A stretch of DNA of 64,000 bases from Lysobacterales bacterium (GCA_013002505.1 JABDJL010000023.1:49783-113782); one strand, 5' to 3'. Positions 38,596 through 48,639 are shown, counted from the first letter of the stretch. Notes: generated by a model from the letters alone, not told the origin. Numbers and translations are program-made.

Positions 38596-40355
38596 TGCCT
38601 GCCGTTGATTACACGCCGCGAGGTGTCTACGCACGCCTGTGGACTTATACCCGCAAGTATTTCTGGATGTTCCTGCTGGGCATTGTCGGTGTCAGCCTGG
38701 ATGCCGCCATGCAGGCCGTGTTCATCAAGTTCATTGAACCCCTGATTGACCGCGTGTTTGTCGAAAAAGACGCCGCTTTCGGCATGATCCTCGCTGGCGG
38801 CGTGCTGGTCGTCATCCTGTTGCGCGTGATCGGTCATTTCGCGGGCATTTACGGCATGGAATGGACCGGGCGCAGGGTTGTGGCCGATCTTCGCAAGCAG
38901 TTGTTCGATGCCTACCTGCAATTGCCCGCGCGATTTTTCGACCGGCACAGCCCCGGCCAGTTGATATCCAAGCTGGCTTACAACAGTGAACAGGTCGCGC
39001 AGGCGGTGACCAACGCCATCGTGTCTGCGATTCGCGACATCATGCTCGTCTTTTACCTGCTGATCGTCATGCTGAGCCTGAATGCAAAGCTGACCGCGAT
39101 CATGTTGATGCTGGTGCCCGCCGTGGCCCTGGTCGTGACCATCGTCAGCCGAAAGTTTCGCAAAATCAGCCGCCGTATCCAGGACTCAATGGGTGACGTA
39201 TCACACGTTACCGAGGAAGCCGTGGCCGGCCACCGGGTGGTCAAGGTTTTCCAGGGCCAGAAATCCGAAAGCGAACGTTTCGGCCGGGTCAATGAAACCA
39301 CCCGCCGCTTGCACATGCGGCTGATCGCCACCCACTTGCTGAGTTCCTCGCTGGTGCAGGTTTCGGCCGGCTTGGCGCTGGTTGCCCTGATGGTCATCGC
39401 CACGCGGCCGGGCATGCTTGAAGTGATCACGGCGGGGACGTTCACCTCGCTGTTTTTCGCGATGGTCGCGACCATTCCGCCCCTGAAAAGGCTGACGACA
39501 GTCCAGACACAGATGCAAAAAGGCATCGCAGCGGCCGAGAGCCTGTTCCGCATCATGGACTCTGACTTCGAGCAGGACAGCGGTGAAATTTCGGTGGACC
39601 GAGTCAATGGACACATTGAATTTCGCGATGTTTCTTTTCGCTACGAATCAAGTGGCCAGGAAGTACTGCGCCAGGTGAGCTTCCATATCCCGGTCGGAAG
39701 CACCACCGCCCTGGTCGGCCATTCAGGCAGCGGTAAAACCACGCTCGCAGGCTTGTTGCCACGGTTTTACCAGTACAGCGAGGGCAGTATCCTGCTGGAC
39801 GGACAGGAGCTTTCCGACTACCGGCTCGAGGACCTTCGCCGGCAGATCGCCCTGGTCAGCCAGGATGTCGTGCTGTTCAACGACACGGTGGCAGGGAATA
39901 TTGCTTACGGTGCACTTGCGGGCGCCACACGGGACCAGATCACCGCCGCGGCACGGGCGGCACATGCCATGGAGTTTATCGAACAGTTGCCGGATGGGCT
40001 GGACACCGAGGTGGGTGAAAACGGTACGCTGTTGTCCGGCGGGCAACGCCAACGACTGGCCATTGCCAGGGCGCTGCTCAAGGATGCCCCGGTCCTGATT
40101 CTGGACGAAGCCACTTCAGCCCTCGACAGCACCTCGGAAAAGGCCATTCAGCAGGCACTGGAAGAAGTGATGAAATCGCGTACCACGCTGGTCATCGCCC
40201 ATCGCCTCTCTACCATCGAGAACGCCGACCAGGTTATCGTCCTCGATCGCGGCCGCATTCTGGAAAGCGGCACGCATGATGAACTCCTGGCCAGCGGCGG
40301 CGCTTATGCCTTGCTCTACCGGACCCAGTTTAGCGGTAACGGGGACAAGGACTGA
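38595..40355 (+). CDS. msbA: Lipid A export ATP-binding/permease protein MsbA
   Basis: The 586-residue half-transporter has six N-terminal helices and a C-terminal ATPase with Walker A GHSGSGKTT, the LSGGQRQRLAIARALLKDAPVLILDEATSALD block and the H-loop in IAHRLSTIE. The length is the same as MsbA of Escherichia coli (582). It flips core-lipid A across the inner membrane. The two downstream genes make lipid A and KDO precursors, confirming the LPS role. Confidence 0.95.
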   Translation: MPAVDYTPRGVYARLWTYTRKYFWMFLLGIVGVSLDAAMQAVFIKFIEPLIDRVFVEKDAAFGMILAGGVLVVILLRVIGHFAGIYGMEWTGRRVVADLRKQLFDAYLQLPARFFDRHSPGQLISKLAYNSEQVAQAVTNAIVSAIRDIMLVFYLLIVMLSLNAKLTAIMLMLVPAVALVVTIVSRKFRKISRRIQDSMGDVSHVTEEAVAGHRVVKVFQGQKSESERFGRVNETTRRLHMRLIATHLLSSSLVQVSAGLALVALMVIATRPGMLEVITAGTFTSLFFAMVATIPPLKRLTTVQTQMQKGIAAAESLFRIMDSDFEQDSGEISVDRVNGHIEFRDVSFRYESSGQEVLRQVSFHIPVGSTTALVGHSGSGKTTLAGLLPRFYQYSEGSILLDGQELSDYRLEDLRRQIALVSQDVVLFNDTVAGNIAYGALAGATRDQITAAARAAHAMEFIEQLPDGLDTEVGENGTLLSGGQRQRLAIARALLKDAPVLILDEATSALDSTSEKAIQQALEEVMKSRTTLVIAHRLSTIENADQVIVLDRGRILESGTHDELLASGGAYALLYRTQFSGNGDKD

Positions 40356-40357
40356 AG

Positions 40358-41386
40358 ATGCGCGCTCGACTGGCGCGAAAGCTTGAACAGACCTGGTACG
40401 GCTCGGCCAGGCCAGGCGCCTTGTTAAAATTCCTTGAAAAAGTTTACTACCTCGGTTTCCGCATACATCAGCGCTATCAGCTTGCGCGGCGCGCCACGGA
40501 CCTGGAACACAGCGCGATCATCGTGGTTGGCAACCTGACCGCCGGTGGCACCGGCAAAACACCTTTCGTGATACGCCTGGTCGAGCTGGCGCGAGAGGCC
40601 GGTTTCACGCCCGGCGTGGTCAGCCGCGGTCATGGAAGGTTGACCAATGAACCGGTCAGCGTGCATGCCGACAGCGACCCGGCCGAATGCGGTGATGAGC
40701 CCGTGCTGATCGCGCGCCGTGCGCGTTGCCCGGTGCAGGTGGATTCGGAGCGTGAACAAGCGGTGCGCTTGTTGTTTGGCCAGGGTGTGAATCTCGTTAT
40801 CGCCGATGATGGCCTGCAGAGATCCCGGCTTCCGAGGCAACTTGAAATCTGCGTTGTGGACCGCCAGAAAGGCGCCGGGAACGGGCACTTGCTGCCCGCA
40901 GGTCCATTACGCGAACCCTTGTCGCGGCTCGGCGATATCGAGATTGTCGTCGAGCACTGCGGTCCCGGAGTATTGCCCGACGAGGCGGAAGCTTCGTTGA
41001 TGCAGCTCCAGCCTGGCCGTTTTACCCGTCTGCATGGCGACGACAGTTGCACCGCTGAAGGGCTGCGTTCACAAGGCGGCAAGATTCATGCGATCGCCGG
41101 CATAGCCGATCCGCAGCGATTCTGGAAGACCCTGGCTGAACTGGGGCTGGAATTCGAAGCACACCCGTTTCCTGACCACCATGTGTTCAGAATGCGGGAT
41201 TTCAGTGGGTTTCCTGCCGCGGAAATAGTCGTGATGACCGAGAAAGACGCGGTAAAATGTAGCCGCCTGGCACTATTCAATGCCTGGTTTCTGCCGGTAT
41301 CGGCAAAGTTTTCCGAACCGCTCGAGGAAAAATTGAGGAGCGCGCTGCACAAGATGTCAAAAGCCGCAAATATGAAGCTGACATGA
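40358..41386 (+). CDS. lpxK: Tetraacyldisaccharide 4'-kinase LpxK
   Basis: The 342-residue protein has the LpxK N-terminus (YYLGFRIHQRYQL), P-loop GNLTAGGTGKTPFVIRLVEL, SRGHGR, VIADDGLQRSRLPR and the late FPDHHVFRMRDF block. It phosphorylates the lipid A disaccharide at position 4'. It follows msbA by two bases and overlaps kdsB by ATGA. Confidence 0.95.
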   Translation: MRARLARKLEQTWYGSARPGALLKFLEKVYYLGFRIHQRYQLARRATDLEHSAIIVVGNLTAGGTGKTPFVIRLVELAREAGFTPGVVSRGHGRLTNEPVSVHADSDPAECGDEPVLIARRARCPVQVDSEREQAVRLLFGQGVNLVIADDGLQRSRLPRQLEICVVDRQKGAGNGHLLPAGPLREPLSRLGDIEIVVEHCGPGVLPDEAEASLMQLQPGRFTRLHGDDSCTAEGLRSQGGKIHAIAGIADPQRFWKTLAELGLEFEAHPFPDHHVFRMRDFSGFPAAEIVVMTEKDAVKCSRLALFNAWFLPVSAKFSEPLEEKLRSALHKMSKAANMKLT

Positions 41387-42132
41387 GCCCTGAACAGGAC
41401 TACGTGATTGTCATACCGGCTCGCTACGATTCACAGCGCCTTCCGGGCAAAGTCCTGATCGAAATCGGGGGCAAAACCATGCTGCAGCACGTGTGGGAAC
41501 GGGCCCGGGAAAGTGCGGCAGCCGAAGTAATTGTCGCAACCGATGACGAACGCATCCTGTCAGCCTGCGAATCTTTCGGGGCGGCGGCTGTAATGACCGA
41601 CCAGGCTCACCGCAGCGGCAGTGACCGGATTGCACAGGTCGCCAGGCAGCAGGGTTGGGATGATTCGAGAATTGTCGTCAACCTGCAGGGCGATGAGCCA
41701 ATGATGCCGGCAGCTTGCCTCGACCAGGTCGCAACACTGGCCGGCCGGTTTCCCGCGGCAGATGCCGCGACGCTCTATTGCCCGCTGGACGACCTGCAAC
41801 AGGCCAACGACCCGAATATTGTCAAGGTGGTGACCGACGCGCAGGGCAGGGCATTGCTATTCAGCCGCTCGCCCATCCCGTATTACCGTGGTGGACACTG
41901 GCCCGCGGCCGCCGGCTGGAAGCGGCACATCGGCCTGTATGCCTACCGCGCTGGCAGTTTGAAGCAATTCGCCGCATCGCCGGCCAGCCACCTCGAAAGC
42001 GCGGAATCCCTGGAACAACTCCGCTACCTTGAAAACGGTGGCAGTATCGTGCTGGAACCGGCGTGCCTGCCAATTCCACCCGGAGTTGACACGAAAGATG
42101 ACCTGGACAAGCTCAGCGATTTTCTAACATAA
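41383..42132 (+). CDS. kdsB: 3-deoxy-manno-octulosonate cytidylyltransferase KdsB
   Basis: This 249-residue nucleotidyltransferase has VIPARYDSQRLPGKVL at the N-terminus, EVIVATDDERI, RSGSDRIAQV, VVNLQGDEPMM, FSRSPIPYYR and HIGLYAYRAGSL. It makes CMP-KDO for the LPS inner core. A closing run of this LPS operon (msbA-lpxK-kdsB) is clear from overlaps. Confidence 0.96.
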   Translation: MSPEQDYVIVIPARYDSQRLPGKVLIEIGGKTMLQHVWERARESAAAEVIVATDDERILSACESFGAAAVMTDQAHRSGSDRIAQVARQQGWDDSRIVVNLQGDEPMMPAACLDQVATLAGRFPAADAATLYCPLDDLQQANDPNIVKVVTDAQGRALLFSRSPIPYYRGGHWPAAAGWKRHIGLYAYRAGSLKQFAASPASHLESAESLEQLRYLENGGSIVLEPACLPIPPGVDTKDDLDKLSDFLT

Positions 42133-42156
42133 ATTCGAGATAAATATAATATCTTC

Positions 42157-42618
42157 ATGAATAATATACTTTTTGTTTGCATGGGAAATATTTGCCGATC
42201 GCCATCCGCGGAAGGCTTTTTTAGGCATCACCTGGCCTTGTCCGGAAAATCGGATCGATTCACGATCGATTCAGCCGGCACCCATAGCTATCACATTGGC
42301 CATGCGCCGGATCCGCGCGCGATCAGCGAGGCGGCGCGATTTGGCGTCGATATCTCGAAACTGAGGGCGCGAAAACTGGTGCCCGGAGATTTCGATGAAT
42401 TTGACCTCGTCATCGGCATGGATGAACACAACCTGTCCCTGATCAATGACATGAAACCCGCCGGCTCAGCGTGCCGCACGGCCCTGATGATGGCGTGGGC
42501 GCCCGGCCATGGATACCACGAGGTACCCGATCCGTATTACGGAGATCAGTCCGACTTCAGCCTGATGTGCACGCTACTTGATGATGCCACTGCCAGCTTG
42601 GCCGGTGAGCTAGCCTGA
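42157..42618 (+). CDS. Low-molecular-weight protein tyrosine phosphatase
   Basis: The 153-residue protein starts NILFVCMGNICRSPSAEGFF, containing the catalytic CX5R(S) loop (Cys8, Arg14). The general-acid aspartate is in VPDPYYGD. These enzymes dephosphorylate protein tyrosines, often on polysaccharide-synthesis kinases such as Wzc. Here it sits between kdsB and uvrC, and no tyrosine kinase is seen in the window. The 5' flank is AT-rich and may carry its own promoter. Confidence 0.92.
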   Translation: MNNILFVCMGNICRSPSAEGFFRHHLALSGKSDRFTIDSAGTHSYHIGHAPDPRAISEAARFGVDISKLRARKLVPGDFDEFDLVIGMDEHNLSLINDMKPAGSACRTALMMAWAPGHGYHEVPDPYYGDQSDFSLMCTLLDDATASLAGELA

Positions 42619-42631
42619 AAAGCGGGTTTCG

Positions 42632-44461
42632 ATGAGCGAAGCATCACCCAGCAAGGCTTTTGACGGTAAAGCCCGCGCGCGGCGCATGCCCACCGGGCCC
42701 GGTGTATACCTGATGCGCGACGCCGAAGGGACGGTTCTATACGTCGGCAAGGCAGGCAATCTGCGCAAGCGTGTTTCGAGTTATTTCGACGCACGGCCCA
42801 AGGTTGACCGTATTATGCGCATGGTTGCACGCGTCGCGGATATCGAGTTCAGCCTGACCCGCACTGAGGGTGAGGCCCTGCTACTCGAAAACCAGTGGAT
42901 CAAGTCTCACAAGCCACGCTACAACATCCTGCTCCGCGACGACAAAAGCTACCCATGGCTGCTGCTGACCACCGACCACGACTTTCCGCGCATTGCCTTT
43001 CACCGTGGAGCACGGGATAACAAGAAGACCTATCTCGGCCCGTACCCTTCGGCCGGCTCGGTGCGCGAGAGCATCAACCTGATCCAGAAGATATTCCGCG
43101 TGCGCAATTGTGAAGACAGTTACTTTTCAAACCGCAGCCGCCCGTGCCTGCAATACCAGATCAAGCGCTGCACCGCGCCTTGTGTCGACCTGGTCAGCCG
43201 CGAAGCCTACGCCGCACAGGTTCAGAACGCACTGCTGTTTCTGCGTGGCCAGAGCCACAAAGTCATCAAGAGCCTGATCGAAGATATGGAAAGCCGAGCC
43301 CGGTCCCGGGATTACGAAGGTGCGGCCATGGTGCGCGACCAGATCAACGCGCTGAAGGGAATGCAGGCACAACAGTTCGTGTCAGGCGGCAGCAGCGATA
43401 TCGACATTATTGCGGCCGTTGTCAGCGAGGGCAGGGCATGCGTGCAGGTGGTCACTTTTCGGGGCGGACGAAACATTGGCCAGAAAAGTTTTTATCCGGT
43501 TCATACTTCACAGCATGACGAATGTTCCGTGCTGAGCGCATTTCTCGCCCAATATTACCGCGACCGCAAACCACCGCCGCAGTTGGTGTTGTCTCACCCG
43601 GTTGAGGACCAGGAACTACTGGAACGGGCTTTTAGCGAGCGTGCCGGACGCGCAATCAAGTTGCAGGCGCATCCCCGGGGGGCGCGCCGCCAGTGGCGCG
43701 ACATGGCACTGAACAACGCACAAAGAGCGCTGCAGATGAACCTCAGCGGCGGGTCCAGGGTCGCCAGGCAGTTTGAATCCCTGCAAAAATTCCTCGACCT
43801 GTCCGAGCCACCCGAAACCGTCGAGTGTTTCGATATTTCGCATACCTCCGGAAGCGAAACCATGGGCGCTTGCGTGGTGTTTAACGCCACCGGTCCGGTC
43901 AAGTCGCTGTACCGACGCTATGCACTCAGGGACGTTACCCCTGGCGATGATTACGCGGCGCTCAAGCAGGTGCTGGAACGACGTTACCGGCGATTGGCCA
44001 GCGGGGAAGGCGGCAGTGAACCTGGCCTCATTCTGATTGATGGCGGCAAGGGCCAGCTCGGTGTGGCGATGGCGGTATTGGCAGATTACGGACTCGGCCA
44101 TATCCCCGTATTGGGTGTGGCCAAGGGGCGCTCAAGGCGGGCAGGACACGAAGAATGGGTTCTGCCGTCGCCGCGGCCATCGCTCTACCCGGGGCCAGAG
44201 CTGCCCGCTTCTCACCTCGTGCAGGCCATTAGGGACGAAGCGCACCGCTTTGCCATCACTGCGCACCGCGGCCGCAGGCAGAAGCAGGCCGTGCGTTCCA
44301 CGCTTGAAGAAATTGCCGGAATAGGAGCGAACCGCCGTCGCGCCCTGCTGACGCACTTCGGCGGCCTCAAGGGCGTGCGCAAGGCCGGTGTCGAGGAACT
44401 GTCCAGCGTACCGGGCATCAGCCGTTCGCTCGCTACCCGAATTTTCAAAGCCTTGCACTGA
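42632..44461 (+). CDS. uvrC: Excinuclease ABC subunit UvrC
   Basis: The 609-residue protein has the full UvrC order. GIY-YIG nuclease comes first (GPGVYLMRDAEGTVLYVGKAGNLRKRVSSYF, residues 22-52). The Cys-rich segment CLQYQIKRCTAPC is next, then the UVR domain near residue 215. The RNase-H-like 5' nuclease follows with ECFDISHTSGSETMGACVVF and GLILIDGGKGQL. A C-terminal double helix-hairpin-helix ends the protein. It makes both incisions in nucleotide excision repair. The product ends two bases before a sulfotransferase-like gene that separates it from pgsA. Confidence 0.97.
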   Translation: MSEASPSKAFDGKARARRMPTGPGVYLMRDAEGTVLYVGKAGNLRKRVSSYFDARPKVDRIMRMVARVADIEFSLTRTEGEALLLENQWIKSHKPRYNILLRDDKSYPWLLLTTDHDFPRIAFHRGARDNKKTYLGPYPSAGSVRESINLIQKIFRVRNCEDSYFSNRSRPCLQYQIKRCTAPCVDLVSREAYAAQVQNALLFLRGQSHKVIKSLIEDMESRARSRDYEGAAMVRDQINALKGMQAQQFVSGGSSDIDIIAAVVSEGRACVQVVTFRGGRNIGQKSFYPVHTSQHDECSVLSAFLAQYYRDRKPPPQLVLSHPVEDQELLERAFSERAGRAIKLQAHPRGARRQWRDMALNNAQRALQMNLSGGSRVARQFESLQKFLDLSEPPETVECFDISHTSGSETMGACVVFNATGPVKSLYRRYALRDVTPGDDYAALKQVLERRYRRLASGEGGSEPGLILIDGGKGQLGVAMAVLADYGLGHIPVLGVAKGRSRRAGHEEWVLPSPRPSLYPGPELPASHLVQAIRDEAHRFAITAHRGRRQKQAVRSTLEEIAGIGANRRRALLTHFGGLKGVRKAGVEELSSVPGISRSLATRIFKALH

Positions 44462-44463
44462 CC

Positions 44464-45117
44464 ATGATTGTCAGCGACGAATTCGTATTTGCCCATATTC
44501 CGAAAACCGGCGGAACGTTCCTGCAGGATATTCTCAGCAAACACTTTCCGGTGGTTCAGGAACAGGCTGGCGACCACAGCCACCATTCGATTGAACTCCT
44601 GGCACCCCAACATCGTGGAAAACCGGTATTCGCCGTGCTGCGCAACCCCTGGGCCTGGTATGTGTCGTGGTTCAGTTATTGTCTTGCGAATGATCACAAC
44701 GAGGAGTTCAGGCGCAATTACACGCCGGGACCCGGTGCGTTCAGGGACTGCATTGACCGGCTGTTGGCGCCCAATCACAGTGACCCTCATGTCAATGACT
44801 ACATGGCGCGTGAGGACATTGGCCTGCTCGAAATGCACCGTTATCACATCCTCGACCTCGACTGTCCCGACCACGATGTTCATTACGGGCGCCTCGAACA
44901 CCTGCGAGAGGACGTTCTGGCCTTTCTGCACAGCAACGGGATTTCCATCCCCGGCAGCCTCGCTGATGACCTGCGACGAAGCGCCAGCAACACGTCAAGG
45001 CATGGCCCGTGGCAGAAAGCTTATGACCGCCCACTGTTTGAAAAAGTCGCGCTCAAGGAACGGCGCATTATTGAAATTGGTCAATATGGCAGCCTGCGGG
45101 AATCCTTTCTGGCGTGA
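44464..45117 (+). CDS. Sulfotransferase-family protein
   Basis: The 217-residue protein has the PAPS-binding signature of sulfotransferases. The 5'-phosphosulfate loop FAHIPKTGGTF lies near residues 9-19, and the 3'-phosphate motif VLRNPWAWYVSWF near 59-71. The rest diverges from named families. It would transfer sulfate from PAPS to an acceptor, perhaps a glycan or lipid. It is inserted between uvrC and pgsA, genes that are usually adjacent, which suggests acquisition. The start is two bases after the uvrC stop, so it is likely co-transcribed. Acceptor unknown. Confidence 0.72.
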   Translation: MIVSDEFVFAHIPKTGGTFLQDILSKHFPVVQEQAGDHSHHSIELLAPQHRGKPVFAVLRNPWAWYVSWFSYCLANDHNEEFRRNYTPGPGAFRDCIDRLLAPNHSDPHVNDYMAREDIGLLEMHRYHILDLDCPDHDVHYGRLEHLREDVLAFLHSNGISIPGSLADDLRRSASNTSRHGPWQKAYDRPLFEKVALKERRIIEIGQYGSLRESFLA

Positions 45118-45169
45118 ACTGCCCGCAGTCTGAGATAATGCCCGCTGTCTTGTAACCGACACCTCCCAG

Positions 45170-45751
45170 ATGCCCTTGACTGCACCATTAATACTGACCT
45201 TGTTGCGCATCGCCCTGGTGCCCGTGCTGGTGGTTTGCTTTTACCTGCCCTACAAGTGGGCCAGCCTGGCAACGGTGATCATCTTCGTGTCGGCCGCCGT
45301 GACCGATTGGTTGGACGGTTTCGTGGCACGGAAAATGGACCAGTTAACCCGTTTCGGCGCCTTTCTTGACCCCGTGGCCGATAAGCTGATGGTTGCAACG
45401 GCGCTGGTTCTGCTGGTTCAGCAGAACCCCCGCGTGGTGTTTGCGCTGTCTGCGGCCATCATTATCGGCCGCGAGATCACGATATCCGCATTGCGTGAAT
45501 GGATGGCTGAACTGGGCGAAAAAGGGCGCGTCAAGGTTTCCAAGGTCGGCAAGGCCAAGACCATTTTCCAGATGACATCAATATCGTTCCTGCTCTACCA
45601 GGATGATATCGGGACCATTCCGATTTCGTTTATCGGCCAGATCCTGTTGTACATTGCCGCAGCACTGACCCTGTGGTCCATGTGGGTGTACCTGCACTCG
45701 GCATGGCCCGTCATGAGCAGCAACTCCCGGAGCGACGGGCAGGATTCCTGA
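45170..45751 (+). CDS. pgsA: CDP-diacylglycerol--glycerol-3-phosphate 3-phosphatidyltransferase PgsA
   Basis: The 193-residue membrane protein has the CDP-alcohol phosphotransferase motif D-x2-DG-x2-AR-x8-G-x3-D-x3-D (DWLDGFVARKMDQ to FGAFLDPVADK). It starts with the PgsA-typical PLILTLLRIALVPVLV. It makes phosphatidylglycerol phosphate, the committed step to anionic phospholipids. It runs four bases before ispG. Confidence 0.93.
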   Translation: MPLTAPLILTLLRIALVPVLVVCFYLPYKWASLATVIIFVSAAVTDWLDGFVARKMDQLTRFGAFLDPVADKLMVATALVLLVQQNPRVVFALSAAIIIGREITISALREWMAELGEKGRVKVSKVGKAKTIFQMTSISFLLYQDDIGTIPISFIGQILLYIAAALTLWSMWVYLHSAWPVMSSNSRSDGQDS

Positions 45752-45754
45752 GCG

Positions 45755-47008
45755 ATGACAGTGCACCGAAGTGCAGAGCGCCGCGCCACTCCAACTGTCC
45801 GGGTTGGCAAGGTCCCGGTCGGTTCCTGTCATCCGATCGTCGTGCAATCGATGACCAACACCGATACTGAAGATGCCGCCGCCACGGCGCGACAGGTAGC
45901 GGCATTGTCGCGAGCGGGCTCTGAACTGGTGCGCATCACCGTCAATACGGAGGCCGCAGCCGCAGCCGTGCCGGATATCTGTGAACGGCTCGAACAAATG
46001 GCCTGCCGGGTTCCGCTGATTGGTGATTTCCATTACAACGGCCATCGCCTGCTTGAGCTGTACCCTGAGTGCGCACGCCTGCTGGCCAAGTACCGTATCA
46101 ATCCCGGAAATGTCGGCTTTGGCAAAAAGCGCGATGACCAGTTTTCCAGCATTATCGAACTGGCGATCAGGTACGAAAAGCCGGTGCGTATCGGGGTTAA
46201 CTGGGGAAGCCTCGACCAGGCTTTGCTGGCAAGGCTGATGGACGACAATGCCAGGCTCGACGAGCCACAGGCCGCCGACGTGGTCATGCGCGAAGCGCTG
46301 GTCGTATCCGCCCTGGAAAACGCCGAGCAGGCAGAGAAGCTCGGCCTGGCGCATGACCGTATCATTCTTTCGTGCAAGGTCAGCGCGGTGCAGGACCTGA
46401 TCAGCGTATACCGCTCGTTGGCCGGGCGCTGTGATTACCCCCTGCACCTGGGCCTCACCGAGGCCGGCATGGGCAGCAAGGGGATCGTGTCGTCCACGGC
46501 GGCCATGTCCGTGCTGCTGCAGGAAGGTATCGGCGACACCATCCGCGTCTCGCTGACACCCGAGCCCGACCAGCCGAGGACCGACGAAGTGATCGTGGCG
46601 CAGGAAATTCTGCAGACCATGGGCCTCAGGGCATTCACACCGATGGTGACGGCCTGCCCGGGCTGCGGCCGCACGACCAGCACATTTTTCCAGTCGCTGG
46701 CCAGTGAGGTGACCGCTTATGTCCGCCAACGGATGCCGGAATGGAAGCAGCAACGCCGAGGCGTCGAAGACATGAGCCTGGCGGTCATGGGCTGCGTGGT
46801 CAACGGGCCCGGGGAAAGCCGTCACGCCGACATTGGCATCAGCCTGCCCGGCACCGGGGAAGCCCCGGTCGCGCCCGTGTTTATTGACGGCAAAAAGGCG
46901 CTAACCCTGCGCGGCGATAAGCTGACCCACGAATTCCTCGATCTGATCGAGAATTACGTGGCGGATCACTACCCGGCAATTGGCAGCGACCGCGGCTCGC
47001 AGGACTGA
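45755..47008 (+). CDS. ispG: (E)-4-hydroxy-3-methylbut-2-enyl-diphosphate synthase IspG
   Basis: The 417-residue protein has the TIM-barrel with [27 protein letters not shown] and [17 protein letters not shown]. The C-terminal 4Fe-4S domain has CPGCGRTT and [22 protein letters not shown] supplying the three cysteines. It reduces MEcPP to HMBPP in the non-mevalonate isoprenoid pathway. It follows pgsA closely, so membrane lipid and isoprenoid genes share a transcript. Confidence 0.96.
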   Translation: MTVHRSAERRATPTVRVGKVPVGSCHPIVVQSMTNTDTEDAAATARQVAALSRAGSELVRITVNTEAAAAAVPDICERLEQMACRVPLIGDFHYNGHRLLELYPECARLLAKYRINPGNVGFGKKRDDQFSSIIELAIRYEKPVRIGVNWGSLDQALLARLMDDNARLDEPQAADVVMREALVVSALENAEQAEKLGLAHDRIILSCKVSAVQDLISVYRSLAGRCDYPLHLGLTEAGMGSKGIVSSTAAMSVLLQEGIGDTIRVSLTPEPDQPRTDEVIVAQEILQTMGLRAFTPMVTACPGCGRTTSTFFQSLASEVTAYVRQRMPEWKQQRRGVEDMSLAVMGCVVNGPGESRHADIGISLPGTGEAPVAPVFIDGKKALTLRGDKLTHEFLDLIENYVADHYPAIGSDRGSQD

Positions 47009-47015
47009 GGCCACC

Positions 47016-47825
47016 GTGCCAAAACCGACCCAGGCCGAGTCATCCGACCGGCATATTCTTTACCAGGACTCGGTGCAGGACACCGAAGCCGAGATTGATT
47101 TTGTCATCGAAACCTGGGAGGCGCTGCGCAAGCGTGATGCGGTGTATCTTCGGGAAGACTTCTGCGGCACCGCGGCCACCGCATGCGAGTGGGTTCGACG
47201 CCATGGTGACCATGTCGCAGTGGGCATTGACCTGGACCAGGACGTGCTGGACTGGGGCCTGGCCAACAATGTCGCAGCACTCGATGCCAGCCAGCAGGAG
47301 CGCATTGAACTGATCTGCGAGGATGTGACGTCCACCGACCCCGGCGCCGCGGATATCGTCCTGGCCATGAACTTCAGCTACTACCTGTTTACCACGCGCG
47401 AACGCCTGCGTGCTTACTTCACCAATGTCCTGGTCGGCCTCGAGGATGACGGCATCTTCTTTGTCGACGCTTATGGCGGTTATGAATCCCATATGAATGT
47501 CACTGAGCCCCGCGAGTGCGAAGGCCATACCTACATTTGGGAACAGGCGGATTTCAACCCGATTGACTCGACAATGAATTGTTATATCCATTTCGAGTTT
47601 CCAGACAAATCACGGATCGACAAGGCCTTTGTCTACCACTGGCGCTTGTGGTCATTGCCCGAGATCACGGAACTGCTCACCGAGGCAGGCTTCGGTAAAG
47701 TGGATGTTTACTGGGAAGGCACCGACGAGGAAAGCGGTGAGGGTGATGGCATCTACACAGCTTCCACCAGGGGCGATGCGGATCCCGGCTGGGTTTGTTA
47801 CGTGGTGGCGCAAAAACACTCGTGA
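47016..47825 (+). CDS. Class I SAM-dependent methyltransferase of unknown specificity
   Basis: From GTG 47016 (GAGG five bases upstream) the protein has about 269 residues. The SAM motif is LREDFCGTAATACEWV with an acidic strand end GIDLDQDVLDWG. Further on are DIVLAMNFSYYLF and a C-terminal YHWRLWSLPEITELLTEAGF. A TTG at 46980 would overlap ispG and adds nothing conserved. The fold is clear but the substrate is not. It converges with ygfZ, ten bases apart. Confidence 0.82.
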   Translation: MPKPTQAESSDRHILYQDSVQDTEAEIDFVIETWEALRKRDAVYLREDFCGTAATACEWVRRHGDHVAVGIDLDQDVLDWGLANNVAALDASQQERIELICEDVTSTDPGAADIVLAMNFSYYLFTTRERLRAYFTNVLVGLEDDGIFFVDAYGGYESHMNVTEPRECEGHTYIWEQADFNPIDSTMNCYIHFEFPDKSRIDKAFVYHWRLWSLPEITELLTEAGFGKVDVYWEGTDEESGEGDGIYTASTRGDADPGWVCYVVAQKHS

Positions 47826-47835
47826 AAAAACCGGG

Positions 47836-48639
47836 CTAATCCGCCAGCAGGGGAATCCTGTTTCCTTCCAGTTCCAGCCACCGGGGTTCGGTATCGTCCC
47901 CCTTGCGTGCCACCGCCAGTACCATCGTCGAATCATCCTCGAGCGCCGCAAAGTCAACGATCACGGCACTCCATTGTTCATCACCCGCAGTGAGGTTTAA
48001 TTTGCCCATCAACGGCGGTTCGACCGTCGCGTCGGCGCGTAGCAGCATCGCACGACGCTTGAGCTTGCCGAGATAACGCGTCCGTGCAATGACCTCCTGG
48101 CCCGGATAACAGCCCTTGCTGAAACTCAGCGCGCCGATCTTTTCAAATGCCAGCATCTGCGGAAGGAACTGGGCACTGGTTTGCGGCGCCAGCCAGCAAA
48201 TACCGCGCGTGAGCTCCGCCGATTTCAACCGCGCCAGCTGCTTGTCGCTGGCGGCAGCAATCGCGGGGTCGGCCGCGAGCACAGGGTAAGCAATGCCTAC
48301 GCACGTCTCCCATTCGACTGAATGGGGCATATCGCCTTTACCGCCGGCGACGCACAGGTCGTCGCGCAAGCGGATGGTAACCTTGTCGCGAAAAACAAAG
48401 CGTTTCAGCCAGCCCTCGAGCTCTTCGGCCAGCGATGCGCTGCAGATGGCCAACATGTTGTCGCCTTGCCGGCACAAAAGCAGCAGGCCAATAACCCGGC
48501 CCGCGGGATTACAGCAGCAGGCAAACCCGCTTTCCTGGTCGGCGATTCCAAGCACATCGGCGCTCAACTGATTATGCAGAAATTGACGCGCGTCATGGCC
48601 TGCGAACTCGATAATTGAAAGATTAGTGATGCTGAACAT
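47836..48639 (-). CDS. ygfZ: YgfZ/CAF17-family folate-binding protein
   Basis: The 267-residue protein has the GcvT-like folate fold with the diagnostic KGCYPGQEVIART near residue 170 and an N-terminal FAGHDARQFLHNQLSADV. YgfZ supports assembly or repair of 4Fe-4S enzymes such as MiaB. It lies divergent from the sdh operon, whose iron-sulfur subunit may benefit, and close to ispG, another 4Fe-4S enzyme. Confidence 0.9.
   Translation of the reverse strand: MFSITNLSIIEFAGHDARQFLHNQLSADVLGIADQESGFACCCNPAGRVIGLLLLCRQGDNMLAICSASLAEELEGWLKRFVFRDKVTIRLRDDLCVAGGKGDMPHSVEWETCVGIAYPVLAADPAIAAASDKQLARLKSAELTRGICWLAPQTSAQFLPQMLAFEKIGALSFSKGCYPGQEVIARTRYLGKLKRRAMLLRADATVEPPLMGKLNLTAGDEQWSAVIVDFAALEDDSTMVLAVARKGDDTEPRWLELEGNRIPLLAD

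Noticed and set aside
45578..46825. Minus-strand open frame of 415 codons opposite pgsA-ispG
   Set aside because: ispG is unmistakable on the plus strand, and the minus frame is His/Arg/Gln-rich low-quality sequence.
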